Of a stretch of DNA of 64,000 nt, positions 1 through 8,869 are shown piece by piece. The position numbers were made by a program, and so were the translations under genes. Source of the DNA: Streptomyces hyaluromycini (GTDB taxonomy: Bacteria > Actinomycetota > Actinomycetes > Streptomycetales > Streptomycetaceae). The notes beneath the pieces are model-generated. The model was given only the letters and a program-made list of their open reading frames with translations. It had not been told where the DNA came from and searched no databases. Every line of letters starts with the position of its first letter. Within the stretch, counting starts at the first letter, position 1. The stretch spans positions 992,001 through 1,056,000 of the forward strand of contig NZ_BCFL01000018.1 of the NCBI RefSeq assembly GCF_002217755.1, in the 5' to 3' direction.

Positions 1-152
1 TCGTCTGCTCGGTCCAGGCCGAGGGCCGCGGCCACGAGTCCGGTCACCCCGGACTTCGTCGGCCGGTTGAGGGTGTCGCGACGGTCGAACCGGGCCAGGG
101 CTCCCCACGACTGGAGCGGACCGGCCAGGCGTAGCAGAAGCACGGCGGTCAC
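1..152 (-). CDS. cas5e: Cas5e (CasD), type I-E Cascade subunit, N-terminal fragment
   Basis: Only the first 50 or so codons are in the window; the gene continues past the left edge. The visible N-terminus reads LLLRLAGPLQSWG followed by PTKSGV and LVAAALG, the standard opening of Cas5e, which caps the 5' handle of the crRNA in Cascade. The GTG start overlaps the cas7e stop codon as GTGA (four bases), which indicates translational coupling in the cse1-cse2-cas7e-cas5e operon. By the usual order of type I-E loci, cas6e, cas1 and cas2 would lie further left, but they cannot be seen. Confidence 0.9.
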   Translation of the reverse strand, partial: MTAVLLLRLAGPLQSWGALARFDRRDTLNRPTKSGVTGLVAAALGLDRAD

Positions 153-1528
153 CGGCTGGTCAGCTCCTCGATGCTGTTGGCTTCCACTCCGGGCAGGGTG
201 CCGGCGGCCGTACGGGAGTCGATGAGTTCCTGTACGTCGAGGTCGTAGGTGAGCACCTGGGCGGGTGAGATGTCCGTGCGCTTTCGCAGAACGAGAGCGT
301 GCTGGTTCAGGAGGCGGTCGGCGGCCGCGACGGATACCATGCCATCGATCTCTTCGGCGATCGGCTTCTCGAAGATCCCGGCGTAGTTGAACGGTCGGGC
401 CCCGGTGAAGGCCATGACGAGCTTGGGAAGAACGCCAGTTGCAGCCGTGGTGTTCTTCTTGGCTTGAGGGATGGCGTTGGTGAACCCCTCGACGAATTCG
501 AGTTCGGCGGCTTCGGCGGCGGCCTGTACCTGGTCGGGTTTCATGCCGGAGGCAAGCAGGTTGATCCGCAGCTTGTAGCGGTCGAGGACCGCGTGGCGGT
601 AGAAGGTGCCGGAGATGAGCGACTGATAGCCGGTCATGCCTGCGCCGGAGTCGTCGGCGGCGTCGATGTAGTCCAGGGCGTGGGCCTTGCGGTGGAGCTT
701 GGCGTCGTCGGCTGCGGCGTAGAAGTCGTCGATGTGTTCGGCCGCGTGGACGGTGAAAGCGTGCGCTGTCTGGATGGCGCCGTCCACGTTGGGCGAGTCG
801 GCGATCTCGGCGAGGAACCGGCCATACAGGGCAATGTCGATCGCGTCGCGGGGAGCGAGTGCGGAAAGGATCGCCTCGCGGATCTTCCGGGGGAGAGGCG
901 GAAGCTGCTCCTCGTTGTTGGGGTCGTCGGCAGCGGGGGCGGGGATTTCTGTGCCGTTCTTCTTTGCCTTCCTGGCAGCCGCAGCTGCGGCTTTCTTCTC
1001 GGCCTCGGCGGCGTTTCCCGCTTCCCTGGCCTTGAGGTAGTCGGTGGTCCAGGCGGTCACCTCGGTGCGGTGCTCCTGGATCCAGTCGGCGATGACCTGC
1101 CCGGCGTCCTCGGGTGCGAACAGCAGTACCTGGGTGAGGTCGCGGGTGGTGGTTTTGGCGCCGAACTTCAGGCCGACGCCTTCGAGTAGGGCCTTGGCGG
1201 TGGCCAAGGCATCGGCCCGGTCCCATCCGTACCGATCGGCGAGCGCCTTGGCGGTGAGCTTGGCCCATTCGCGGGTGCGGATGCCCATGGTGTATCCGGC
1301 GAGTGGTCCCTGGCCGGCGTTGGCGCGCTCGCGGCTGTGGGTGCGCTCGGCACGTCGCCGTGCTTGTGCGGTGATCATCGTGCGAGGGTCGCCGCCGAAG
1401 ACGAATTGCTTGGGCATGCCGTTCTCGTCACGCACGGGAAGCGCGGCGGTGAATGTCTCCAGCAGGTGGAGGGAGAGGTACTGGTCACCGGTGAGAAGCT
1501 CCGCGGCCGGGGTGTTCAGGGCGGTCAC
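149..1528 (-). CDS. cas7e: Cas7e (Cse4/CasC), Cascade backbone protein
   Basis: This encodes the backbone subunit that polymerises along the crRNA spacer in type I-E Cascade. The product is 459 residues, longer than many family members. The extra length sits in an Ala/Lys-rich segment around residues 170-205 that looks like a flexible insertion. The N-terminal region carries the RNA-binding fold typical of Cse4, and DSPNVDGAIQTAHAFTVHA near the middle is a family hallmark. The GTG start overlaps the cse2 stop by four bases (GTGA), and its own stop overlaps the cas5e start the same way. The reading frame is intact. Confidence 0.93.
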   Translation of the reverse strand: MTALNTPAAELLTGDQYLSLHLLETFTAALPVRDENGMPKQFVFGGDPRTMITAQARRRAERTHSRERANAGQGPLAGYTMGIRTREWAKLTAKALADRYGWDRADALATAKALLEGVGLKFGAKTTTRDLTQVLLFAPEDAGQVIADWIQEHRTEVTAWTTDYLKAREAGNAAEAEKKAAAAAARKAKKNGTEIPAPAADDPNNEEQLPPLPRKIREAILSALAPRDAIDIALYGRFLAEIADSPNVDGAIQTAHAFTVHAAEHIDDFYAAADDAKLHRKAHALDYIDAADDSGAGMTGYQSLISGTFYRHAVLDRYKLRINLLASGMKPDQVQAAAEAAELEFVEGFTNAIPQAKKNTTAATGVLPKLVMAFTGARPFNYAGIFEKPIAEEIDGMVSVAAADRLLNQHALVLRKRTDISPAQVLTYDLDVQELIDSRTAAGTLPGVEANSIEELTSR

Positions 1529-2082
1529 GTGGTTGTCCTCTTCGTGTGGGTGGGCGTGTAGAAGGAGGAGCCCCAGGTGTCGGCGACGGACCGGTTCCGG
1601 CTCCTCAACCGGTCCCGGGTCTTCCAGCGGGCCAGGTCATCGGGGAGCTGGGCCCAGGACGGCGGGGCGGTGTCGCAGGCGCGGGCTCGTTCGATGGCGT
1701 GCTGCAGGTGCGACCAGGGGATCTCGCGGGATGCGGTGATCCGGTCCAGTAGCCGCTTGGCCCCAGGGTCGGCGGGGCCGCGGCCGGCACCGCTGCCGAT
1801 CTTTCGCATGGCCGTGCCCACGTCGCCATATCCGTAGTGCGGGCGGAGGGCTCCGGCGTGGTAGCGAGCGAAGAGGAACGCAGTGAATTGGTAGATCTGC
1901 TCATGTTCTTCGGATGGGGCGAAGCCCGCGGCGATGTGGTGAGCCTCTGTGCGTCGGGGCGGGTTTGGTCTGCGTAGCGCGGCGAGAGCACCGAGTTTGT
2001 GTGTATGGACCAGGCCGCACAGCCAGATCGAGAGTTGGGTGCCGGGCGGCTTTGTGCCGGCGGTCGGGGCGAGGTCAGGCAT
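1525..2082 (-). CDS. cse2: Cse2 (CasB), Cascade small subunit
   Basis: A 185-residue protein in the position of Cse2, the small alpha-helical subunit present as a dimer along the belly of Cascade that stabilises target DNA. Supporting features are the size, the N-terminal GTQLSIWLCGLV-type helix, the F-x-x-A-x-L-F-A-x-Y-H segment and the location between cse1 and cas7e. The ATG at 2082 overlaps the end of cse1 by eight bases and the 3' end overlaps cas7e by four. The frame is intact, so only cse1 is broken among the visible Cascade genes. Confidence 0.88.
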   Translation of the reverse strand: MPDLAPTAGTKPPGTQLSIWLCGLVHTHKLGALAALRRPNPPRRTEAHHIAAGFAPSEEHEQIYQFTAFLFARYHAGALRPHYGYGDVGTAMRKIGSGAGRGPADPGAKRLLDRITASREIPWSHLQHAIERARACDTAPPSWAQLPDDLARWKTRDRLRSRNRSVADTWGSSFYTPTHTKRTTT

Positions 2083-3630
2083 CTGCGGGTTCCTTCAACT
2101 GGACAGGCGCTTTGCTGTGGCCGAGGAGGGCGCGGAGCCGGGCGCGCGCGGTGACGCGGGCCTGCAGACCGGTGCCTCCTGGGGGCAGGCTGGTCAGCCG
2201 CCCGTCGAGAGACGTGATGGCCAGGGCGCGGATGTCGCAGCCGAAGGTGGCCAGGGCCTCGATGGTGGCGCCGGTGTCAACAACCTGGTCCAGCAGGTGG
2301 TGGAACAGGTCGGCGGCACCGGCCCACATCTCAGGTTCGCCGTTGAAGCGAGCGAGCTGGGCGGCCTTGTCGTCCGGCTTGGGATTGGGGTAGGCGATCT
2401 CGCGTGCGGCCGCCGCCGCGAGGTACAGGGAGCGCGCGGTGTATTCGCAGATCGCCGAGCCCTGCTCGGCGGCGTGGCGCAGCTGGGTCTCTCGGCCGGG
2501 CACGTACGGGAACTCGTCTGACACCCAGCTAGTCAGCTTGCCCTGGGTGGCGAGCAGGCCGATGGCCCACAGGTGGACTCGGCGGCCGTGCAGCATTGCG
2601 ACCCGGCCGTACAGATCGGTGCCCTTGTCGCGCTCGGCGACGGCCGCGTACAGAGCCTGGGACTCCCGCCACAGATCACGCGTGGGTGACGGCTTGAGCA
2701 GGGTCTTCTTCCCGCCCGGGGTTTCGAAGGTGACAGCGTCCGGCACATACGCAGCCGACAACTCGGAGAGGGTTTCACCGGCGCCGATGAGTACCCGGTC
2801 GACACCGACGCGGCCGTCGGGAAGGACGATCGGCCGCAGCGCGATCGAGCGGCCGAGCACGGTGTGTAGATCGGCCGGGCCTCGCGGGGAGCGGGTTTGC
2901 TGTGGTCCCGGCCGTGTGAAGTCTCGTCGCGAGGAATCCTGATTCCACGTCAAGTTGAGCGGCCCGGGTTCATGCGGCCACGGGGCGGTGTTGACGCGCA
3001 GCAGGTCGCCGAGGGTGGCTCCTGGCCAGGCAGGACGGGCGATGACCTTCAGGCGGGTGGCCAGTCGGTTGGTGCCGAGGTTGGTGAAGGTCCCCGGCAG
3101 CCCCATGTCCTTGGCCTTGATCCTGCCGCGCATCCCGATCCCGTACGCGTGCTGGGTGAGCATCGCACGCCATGCGGCATCCGCCGGTACGGGCTCCGGG
3201 TGATGGAGATGGTAATGGTTGAAGAACTGGTTGTAGTCCCCGACCCGTTCCAGGAAGAGCTGAGCTGGCCCGACACCATAAGTATCGAGGTGAGGGCGGA
3301 GGACGGGGTTCTGGCCGAGGGGCCGCTCGGGGTCGAAGAGGTCCCAGCAGCCGGAGTGACCAGCTATCCAGTCGGCACCTTGTCCAAGGGCGTGCGGCCG
3401 GTGACCCACGACAACCATTCGTCGGAAGTCTCGGGATGCTGATCCGCCGCGTAGATCAGGCCGATCAGCCAGTCGATCAGCGCGGCTGTTTCCCCCGGGG
3501 TGTCACCGCAGACAGCGGCCAGCTCGTCGGCCCGGCGGAACACGTCGACCAGGTTCAGCTTGACGCGCTGCAGGTCAGAGCCGACTGTCAGTGCCGGGAT
3601 GCATGCTTGATCGCGCGGTTCCCATCGCAT
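2075..3630 (-). pseudogene. cse1: cse1 (casA), Cascade large subunit, split by a one-base frameshift
   Basis: Cse1 recognises the PAM and recruits Cas3. Codons from the ATG at 3630, which has a strong AAGGAGGTGG Shine-Dalgarno, give the usual Cse1 N-terminus and then stop at 3364 after 88 residues. The rest of Cse1 (WDLFDPERPLGQNP onward, to residue ADA) is in the next frame, 2075 to about 3418. The two halves join smoothly if one G is restored near 3374-3382, giving DKV-ADWIA and a protein of about 515 residues, normal for the family. An ATG at 3418 could start a protein lacking the first 70 or so residues. A sequencing error cannot be excluded. The downstream genes are intact. Confidence 0.85.
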
Positions 3631-3639
3631 CTTGTTTCC

Positions 3640-3668
3640 ACCTCCTTCCAGATGGAGTTGGACTTATA
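3640..3668 (-). promoter_or_regulatory. Putative leader of the cse1-cse2-cas7e-cas5e operon
   Basis: On the minus strand a TATAAG -10-like hexamer (plus-strand 3663-3668) lies about 30 bases before the cse1 ATG, with an AAGGAGG ribosome-binding site in between. The hexamer 17 bases upstream is a poor -35. The A+T-rich CTTATAAAA is unusual for this DNA. Cas3 diverges from the same 100-base gap, so its promoter must overlap here. Confidence 0.35.
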
Positions 3669-3733
3669 AAAGGACGTGCTCTGTTGGCAGCGTCGTTGAG
3701 GGTGGCGACACTAGCACCATTCGGGGGAGGGAT

Positions 3734-6706
3734 ATGACGATAAGTCATAATTGGTCACTGCGACGGCACTTCTTCATCTGGGCCAAGACCGACCAGCGCA
3801 GAATCAGTCGTCGTAGGGGCGGCCCCGCTTGGAATCCGCTGCTTGCTCACGCTCTCGACACCGCCGCCTGCGTCGCTCAGCTGTGGGACCGTTATCTCCC
3901 CCTCACCGCTTGGGCCCGGCTTGCCGACGCGTTCGGCGGCGGCCGCGAGGACACGGCCCGCCGAGTTGTGATGCTGCTGGCCGCCCTGCACGACCTCGGT
4001 AAGGGCTCCGGATGCTTCCTGCGTATGTTCGGCACCAGCCAGTGGGACGGCTCCTACCTGCAGCAGGCCCGCGCCATGTGGGAGCAGCAGGCACGCGCTG
4101 CTGGTCTTCCTCTGGGAGAGGACCTTGACGCCCAGCCCGGCGCGCGGCACGAGCACATCACCGCCCTACACCTGCCACGACTCCTCGGCTGCACCTGCGA
4201 GGACTGCGGCGGGAGCGGCTCGCCGTCAACCGGACTCCACACCGCCGCTGCCCTCCTCGGCGGCCACCACGGAGACATCCCCAGCCCCGACACCATCGGC
4301 CGCGCGGCCATGGCGGCCGACATCACCGCCTGGCTACCGATCTACTCAGAACTCATCCAGGACACGGCCGACCTGATCGGAGTCGACCTCGCCACCCTCC
4401 CCCGGTTGGTGACGCCCGAACGCCCCAGCGCAATGGTGCTGTTCGCCGGGCTGGTGATCCTCGCCGACTGGATCGCCTCCGACGAATCCCACTTCACCTA
4501 CCGAACCCTCACCACCAGCCCGCCCCAGTGGTGGCACACCTCCGGTATGCAGGCCCGCGCCGCGGTCACGCGACTGCGGCTGGACGCCTGGCAGCCCGAG
4601 CGCGCCGCCGACTGGAGCGACCTCTTCCCCGACACCCCGCCGCGCCCTTTCCAAACTGCCGCCATGGCCGCCCTGCCCGCCACCGGCCCCGCACTCGTCA
4701 TCGTCGAATCCGACACCGGATCGGGAAAGACCCGCCTCGCCCTGTGGTGTGCCCACCACCTCGCCGTCACCTGCGGATACCAAGGCCTGTACATGGCCCT
4801 GCCGACCCGGGCCGCCGCCAATCAAGCGGCCCGCGAGATCGCCGTCTTCATGAACCGGGCCCTCGGCGAGCAGAACACGGCCAACCTCGCCGTCGTCCAC
4901 GCCACGGCGGAGGCAACCGACTTCGTCCACCAGCTCCTCGATGCCGAGCGAACCCGAGCACAGGCGGCACTCGACGGGCTCGAAGACTTCATCTCTACTC
5001 CCCGCCCCGACGACCCCCTGCAGCGCCGGGCAGTCCTCAGTCCTTGGTACCTGCGCCGCTGCCTGGGCCTGATCGCCCCGTTCGCCGTCGGCACCGTCGA
5101 CCAGGTGGCCCTCGCCGCCCAGCCCAGCCATCACTGGATGCTGCGCATGTTCGGCCTCGCCGCCAAGACACTCATCATCGACGAGGCCCACGCGTACGAG
5201 CTCTTCCAGCAAGGACTCCTCGAAGCCGCCATCGCATGGCTCGCCGACGCCGGCGCGTCCGTCGTCGTCCTCTCCGCGACCCTGCCCACCGCCATACGAA
5301 CCGCCCTCATCCGGGCATGGTGCGACGGCCACCGCGTCCCTACAACACCCACAGATCAGACCGGCCCCATCACCGTCGTGGACCAACACGGCACCATCAC
5401 TCGCACCGGCCAAACCGACGACACCGACCGAAGCAGCGAAAGCGAACGGACCGCCGGGTCGGAGTTGCACACCTTCATCGACTTCCTGCCCGATCCCGGC
5501 ACGGCCGCCCTCGCCGCCCGCCTCATGAACGAGGCCGGAAAAGGCGGAATCACCGTCGTCATCCGCAATCGCGTGGCCACAGCCGTCGACTTATACAGAG
5601 CCGCCACACACTGCGCCCAGACGCACGGATGGTCACCAAGAGAAATCGTGCTCCTGCACGGCCAGAACCTGCCCCGCTACCGACTCCCTGGTGAAGGCCT
5701 ACTGACCAGGCGCCTCGGCCCGGGCAAGGACCGCGCCCACCACAACCCCGAGCGGCCCGACCGCCTTCTGGTCATCGCCACGCAAGTTGCTGAGCAGTCC
5801 CTCGACATCGACTTCGACCGGATCTACACCGACCTCGCGCCAATTGACGCCCTCATGCAGCGCCGCGGCCGAGTCCACCGGCACCAAGTCAATGACTCCT
5901 CACGGCCCGAAGCGTTCCGCAAGCCCCGCATGACCATTCTCACCCAGCCTGGCGCCGACGAACTGCCCGTGGTCGAACCCCCGAACCCAGGCGAAGCACG
6001 GCCTCAGGGCAACCCTGACGGCCACGTGTATCCCCCCTACCTCTTGGCCGCCACCTGGTACGCCCTCAGCCAACGCGCCCGCGAGGACGGCACCGTGCAT
6101 CTCATCACGCCCGCAGACACCACCTCATTGATCGAAGAGGTCTACGGCCCGAAACCCACCGTCGTCGGCACCCTCGGCGAGATTCTCGACCGCACGTCAC
6201 GCCGCCTGCAAAGCGACCACGGCAACGAGGAGGGCCAGTCCCTCAGCCGTGCGTTCCGCCCCTTCACCCGCCGCGGCAAGTCAATTTCCGTGACCGACCT
6301 TGCATCCGGCAAGAGCCACGGTTCGGGCGACAGCGACGGCGTCGCCGGCCTCCGCGCAATCTCCCGTCTCAGTGAGCCTCCGATCGACGCCATCCTCCTG
6401 TACAAGCAGCCAAATGGCATCCTCAGTTACGACCCCTCCGGACAGCGACGCGCTGACCTCGCCCGCCATGGCGCCGACTCCCCCGCCCGCCGCCGACAGC
6501 AAAAAGACCTTCTCCTCAACACCGCGTCCCTGCCCACACACTGGTTCACCGGAATCAACGCCCTCCCTCTGCCCGAGACCTGGCCGGCCGTCCCCCGCGC
6601 GGCCCTGCGAAGCCGCTACGTCGCCCTGTTGAATCCCAGCACTGGGGCTTGCATCAGCGGCCCCACCGGCCTCACCTGCAATCCCGTCACTGGCTTGACC
6701 AGGTGA
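3734..6706 (+). CDS. cas3: Cas3, HD nuclease-helicase of type I-E CRISPR
   Basis: A 990-residue single-strand nuclease and 3'-5' translocase that shreds DNA marked by Cascade. The N-terminal HD domain shows His39 in LLAH, HDLGK at 86-90 and a later HH pair (GGHHG). The helicase half has Walker A ESDTGSGKT near 325, DEAH near 480, SATLP near 514, and the C-terminal motif QRRGRVHR near 709. All key residues are present and the frame is open. The ATG at 3734 is chosen because GGGGGAGGG precedes it at normal spacing and the protein then begins like other Cas3s; an upstream in-frame start would add an unrelated stretch. It diverges from the Cascade operon and lies just before the array. Confidence 0.95.
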   Translation: MTISHNWSLRRHFFIWAKTDQRRISRRRGGPAWNPLLAHALDTAACVAQLWDRYLPLTAWARLADAFGGGREDTARRVVMLLAALHDLGKGSGCFLRMFGTSQWDGSYLQQARAMWEQQARAAGLPLGEDLDAQPGARHEHITALHLPRLLGCTCEDCGGSGSPSTGLHTAAALLGGHHGDIPSPDTIGRAAMAADITAWLPIYSELIQDTADLIGVDLATLPRLVTPERPSAMVLFAGLVILADWIASDESHFTYRTLTTSPPQWWHTSGMQARAAVTRLRLDAWQPERAADWSDLFPDTPPRPFQTAAMAALPATGPALVIVESDTGSGKTRLALWCAHHLAVTCGYQGLYMALPTRAAANQAAREIAVFMNRALGEQNTANLAVVHATAEATDFVHQLLDAERTRAQAALDGLEDFISTPRPDDPLQRRAVLSPWYLRRCLGLIAPFAVGTVDQVALAAQPSHHWMLRMFGLAAKTLIIDEAHAYELFQQGLLEAAIAWLADAGASVVVLSATLPTAIRTALIRAWCDGHRVPTTPTDQTGPITVVDQHGTITRTGQTDDTDRSSESERTAGSELHTFIDFLPDPGTAALAARLMNEAGKGGITVVIRNRVATAVDLYRAATHCAQTHGWSPREIVLLHGQNLPRYRLPGEGLLTRRLGPGKDRAHHNPERPDRLLVIATQVAEQSLDIDFDRIYTDLAPIDALMQRRGRVHRHQVNDSSRPEAFRKPRMTILTQPGADELPVVEPPNPGEARPQGNPDGHVYPPYLLAATWYALSQRAREDGTVHLITPADTTSLIEEVYGPKPTVVGTLGEILDRTSRRLQSDHGNEEGQSLSRAFRPFTRRGKSISVTDLASGKSHGSGDSDGVAGLRAISRLSEPPIDAILLYKQPNGILSYDPSGQRRADLARHGADSPARRRQQKDLLLNTASLPTHWFTGINALPLPETWPAVPRAALRSRYVALLNPSTGACISGPTGLTCNPVTGLTR

Positions 6707-6740
6707 GCACGACAAGTAGTTCAGCCAGCGGACCCGCAAC

Positions 6741-6761
6741 GGCTAGGGTGCTTCCCTAGCC
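6741..6761 (+). terminator. Hairpin after cas3
   Basis: A perfect 8-bp stem GGCTAGGG/CCCTAGCC with a five-base loop lies 35 bases after the cas3 stop. There is no T-run, as is common for Streptomyces terminators. It separates cas3 from the CRISPR array and may end cas3 transcription. Confidence 0.55.
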
Positions 6762-6800
6762 CCACATGGGCATGGGTCAAGAGCGCGTCCATTCTGACCT

Positions 6801-7371
6801 TCGGCCCCGCACACGCGGGGATAGCTCCCGCGCGCTGTGTGTCATCGCGTCGACACAGCGGCCGGCCTCGCGCCCGCGGGGATAGCTCCGCCGACGACAC
6901 CACCACTGTGTGGGCCGACGGATCGACCCCACGTACGCGGGGATAGCTCCTTCACGGACATCAGCGAGTCCATCGCGATGCTGTCGACCCCGCGTACCGG
7001 GGATAACTCCTACGTCGCCACGACGCTGGACGACCTGCACACGTAGGCCTCGCACACACGGGGATAGCTCCTCGAACTTCTTGTCGTACGCGGTCTGAAC
7101 GGCGTTGACCCCTCACACGCGGGAATAGTTCCCCGCCCGTCACCGTCACTGCGCGCACGTAGTGGGCCCCGTGCACGCGGGGATAGATCCGCTGGGGGCT
7201 ACGGCCTGGACCTGCCCGAGGTATGGGTCCCGCGTATGCGGGGATAGCTCAGTCGGGCTTATACCGGTGACGGCACCCGGCAGCGGCTCCGCGCACGCGG
7301 GGATCGCTCGGAGAGGGGCCCATACGGGTGTTCTACCAACAGTCGGCCCCGGGCACAGGGCGATCAGACTC
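6801..7371 (+). CRISPR. Degenerate type I-E CRISPR array, nine clear repeats plus a doubtful tenth
   Basis: Repeats of about 28 bases end at 6828, 6889, 6950, 7010, 7071, 7132, 7190, 7251 and 7310, mostly 61 bases apart, the normal type I-E pitch (28 + 33). The pattern is a short palindrome, CCCCGCACACGCGGGG, followed by ATAGCTCC. Almost every copy differs. For example the second has CCTCGCGCCC, the fourth lost one base of the stem, the sixth ends GGGAATAGTTCC and the ninth ATCGCTCG. A possible tenth (7343-7371) is very diverged and overlaps the last codons of vapC. Spacer units six and eight are two or three bases short. The spacers are all unrelated to one another. Confidence 0.88.
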
Positions 7372-7771
7372 GTGCGTCTCGCTGCTGAACTTCCTTGAGG
7401 ACTCCGGCCACTGTCGCGAAGTCATTATCCACGTGGAGAACAGTGTGGCCGTGGTGCACAGCAGTCGCACACACCAGCAGGTCAATCGCTCCAGCCGCCC
7501 GATGCTGGCCCCGCTGGGTCAGCTTGTACTGGGCGGTGTCGACCCAACGCCAGGCGTTCTTCGGAACTGGAGAGAGCAGGCAGAGCGCGTCCAGTTCCTC
7601 CGCCAGCTCATCTCGATGAGACGGGCTGGTTGCCGAGTAGAGGAATTCGGTCCGCGTCGGCTCGCAGAGGTGGAACACCCCGGCAGCGATGTGCCCCTCC
7701 CAGGGGCGCAGCGCGCCTGGGGTGCGGAACAGGTGCCACAGAGCCGAGGTGTCCACTAGATACGTGATCAC
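7364..7771 (-). CDS. vapC: VapC-type PIN-domain ribonuclease toxin
   Basis: A 135-residue PIN domain, the nuclease of type II VapBC systems that cleave tRNA or rRNA when freed from the antitoxin. The metal-binding acidic residues are visible: Asp in YLVDTSAL at the start, Glu in RTEFLY, Asp in GAIDLLVCATA and Asp in HVDNDF. The ATG overlaps the vapB stop as ATGA, so the pair is co-translated. Its 3' end runs into the last, doubtful CRISPR repeat. Confidence 0.92.
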   Translation of the reverse strand: MITYLVDTSALWHLFRTPGALRPWEGHIAAGVFHLCEPTRTEFLYSATSPSHRDELAEELDALCLLSPVPKNAWRWVDTAQYKLTQRGQHRAAGAIDLLVCATAVHHGHTVLHVDNDFATVAGVLKEVQQRDARV

Positions 7772-8001
7772 TCGAAGGCCTCACGCCGGGCACGCTTCTC
7801 GGCGTCACGCGCCGCTGCGGCCTTCTCGAACTCGCCACGCGAACCTCGCGCGGCCAGCTTCTCTGCGGCCTCAAGCCGCTTGATCCGCGCCACGTAGTCC
7901 CGAAGGGCCGCGTTGACGGTCTCCTTCTTCGTCGTGGCACCCATAAGTCGCATGGCCTCGGCCAGCGCCTCGTCGTCCAGATCAATCTGTGTGACGGACA
8001 C
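7768..8001 (-). CDS. vapB: VapB-type antitoxin
   Basis: A 77-residue antitoxin. The N-terminal beta strand (VTQIDLDDEAL), followed by AMRLMGATTKKETVNAALR, is a ribbon-helix-helix DNA-binding domain. The charged Ala/Arg/Glu-rich tail would thread into VapC. The GTG at 8001 is chosen because GGAGG precedes it; an in-frame ATG at 8052 would add Cys- and Pro-rich residues and swallow the likely operator. It overlaps vapC by four bases. Confidence 0.88.
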   Translation of the reverse strand: MSVTQIDLDDEALAEAMRLMGATTKKETVNAALRDYVARIKRLEAAEKLAARGSRGEFEKAAAARDAEKRARREAFE

Positions 8002-8010
8002 CGGACACCT

Positions 8011-8055
8011 CCAACATCCGCGATGTATGCACCCAGGATACATCACCAACATCCG
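8011..8055. promoter_or_regulatory. Putative vapBC operator
   Basis: The inverted repeat GATGTAT (8022-8028) and ATACATC (8038-8044) has a nine-base spacer. It is bracketed by two exact direct copies of CCAACATCCG (8011-8020 and 8046-8055). It lies immediately upstream of the vapB start, where ribbon-helix-helix antitoxins normally autorepress. Confidence 0.55.
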
Positions 8056-8331
8056 GCACGGGCATAGACCACAAACAGACCGCCCGAGGGCAGCGCCGAA
8101 CGCCGAGGCGTTCCCATGGGCTTATTCCCGCCACGAGACGAGCCGGCGGAGGCCTGCTCGACGCCGACACGAAATAACCCATAGGCGCCATGCCCGACTT
8201 GACCGGAATCGGCGTCCAGAATTTGTCCAGACGATCATGAAATCATGATCACGACAGGGTCGCCAGGACCCTCACTCCCTCGCCCCGACCAGGAAAGTGC
8301 CTGATCAGAACGGTTCTTCTCGCGTAGCGAG

Positions 8332-8408
8332 TGGTGGGGCGGGTGGGACTCGAACCCACGGCCGACGGATTATGAGTCCGCTGCTCTAACCGGCTGAGCT
8401 ACCGCCCC
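8332..8408 (-). tRNA. tRNA with CAT anticodon (Ile2 or elongator Met)
   Basis: On the minus strand the acceptor stem GGGGCGG pairs with CCGCCCC, followed by discriminator A and an encoded CCA. The D loop, the anticodon loop CTCATAA and the T arm GTGGG-TTCGAGT-CCCAC are all present. The anticodon is CAT. I lean to tRNA-Ile2 (lysidine-modified) but cannot exclude elongator Met by eye; an initiator is excluded by the paired first acceptor position. Confidence 0.9.
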
Positions 8409-8551
8409 ATAGCGGCGTGTCGCGTACATGTGTGCGCGCCGTCTGCCGCAGCATAGCCGCTCATACGATCTCCTGCCTCGGCTGGTCGGCTACCGCGGGC
8501 GTTCACGACCTTGAGGACATCGGTGCAGGCCCGGCGGTTCCCGCGGACATG

Positions 8552-8575
8552 AAAAAGGACCCCGCAAGGGGTCCT
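8552..8575 (-). terminator. Rho-independent terminator after the tRNA-Asn pair
   Basis: Read on the minus strand, AGGACCCC-TTG-CGGGGTCCT is followed by TTTTT. A stable stem with a real U-run is rare in this genome, so this is a confident intrinsic terminator just downstream of the tRNA-Asn transcripts. Confidence 0.85.
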
Positions 8576-8586
8576 CGTTCAGCATG

Positions 8587-8659
8587 CTCCCCCGACTGGA
8601 CTCGAACCAGTAACCTGCCGGTTAACAGCCGGCTGCTCTGCCAATTGAGCTACGGAGGA
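8587..8659 (-). tRNA. tRNA-Asn (GTT), copy 1
   Basis: A 73-nt cloverleaf on the minus strand: acceptor TCCTCCG/CGGGGGA, anticodon loop CTGTTAA with anticodon GTT, T arm ACTGG-TTCGAGT-CCAGT. The CCA is not encoded. It is identical to the copy 78 bases away. Confidence 0.95.
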
Positions 8660-8664
8660 CCGAG

Positions 8665-8737
8665 CTCCCCCGACTGGACTCGAACCAGTAACCTGCCGGT
8701 TAACAGCCGGCTGCTCTGCCAATTGAGCTACGGAGGA
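8665..8737 (-). tRNA. tRNA-Asn (GTT), copy 2
   Basis: An exact tandem duplicate of the neighbouring tRNA-Asn. The two genes are only five bases apart, so they are probably one precursor. This copy is transcribed first; the intrinsic terminator lies beyond copy 1. Confidence 0.95.
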
Positions 8738-8869
8738 ATGCCTCGTTGCATCGAACGTACCTACCTGGGTATTCGCCAGGGGGCGCCCGCTCGCTGCGAC
8801 ACATACATTAGCGCAAGCAGGGGGGTGCTCCGCCAATCGGTTCTCCCCCACGTCGGAAGGGTGGCCGCC

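Noticed and set aside
3364..3418. Programmed ribosomal frameshift in cse1
   Set aside because: There is no slippery heptamer or downstream pseudoknot visible and Cse1 is not known to use one; a single-base deletion or read error is simpler.
7343..7371. Tenth CRISPR repeat
   Set aside because: It keeps the 61-base spacing but matches poorly and overlaps vapC codons, so it is reported as doubtful and not counted as a sure repeat.
8056..8331. Possible attachment site or gene between vapB and the tRNA
   Set aside because: I found no open frame with a start signal, and no tRNA 3'-end duplicate that would mark an integration site.
8417..8869. Open frame running through the tRNA genes into the YtxH protein
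   Set aside because: It translates tRNA sequence; the real start is the ATG at 8870.
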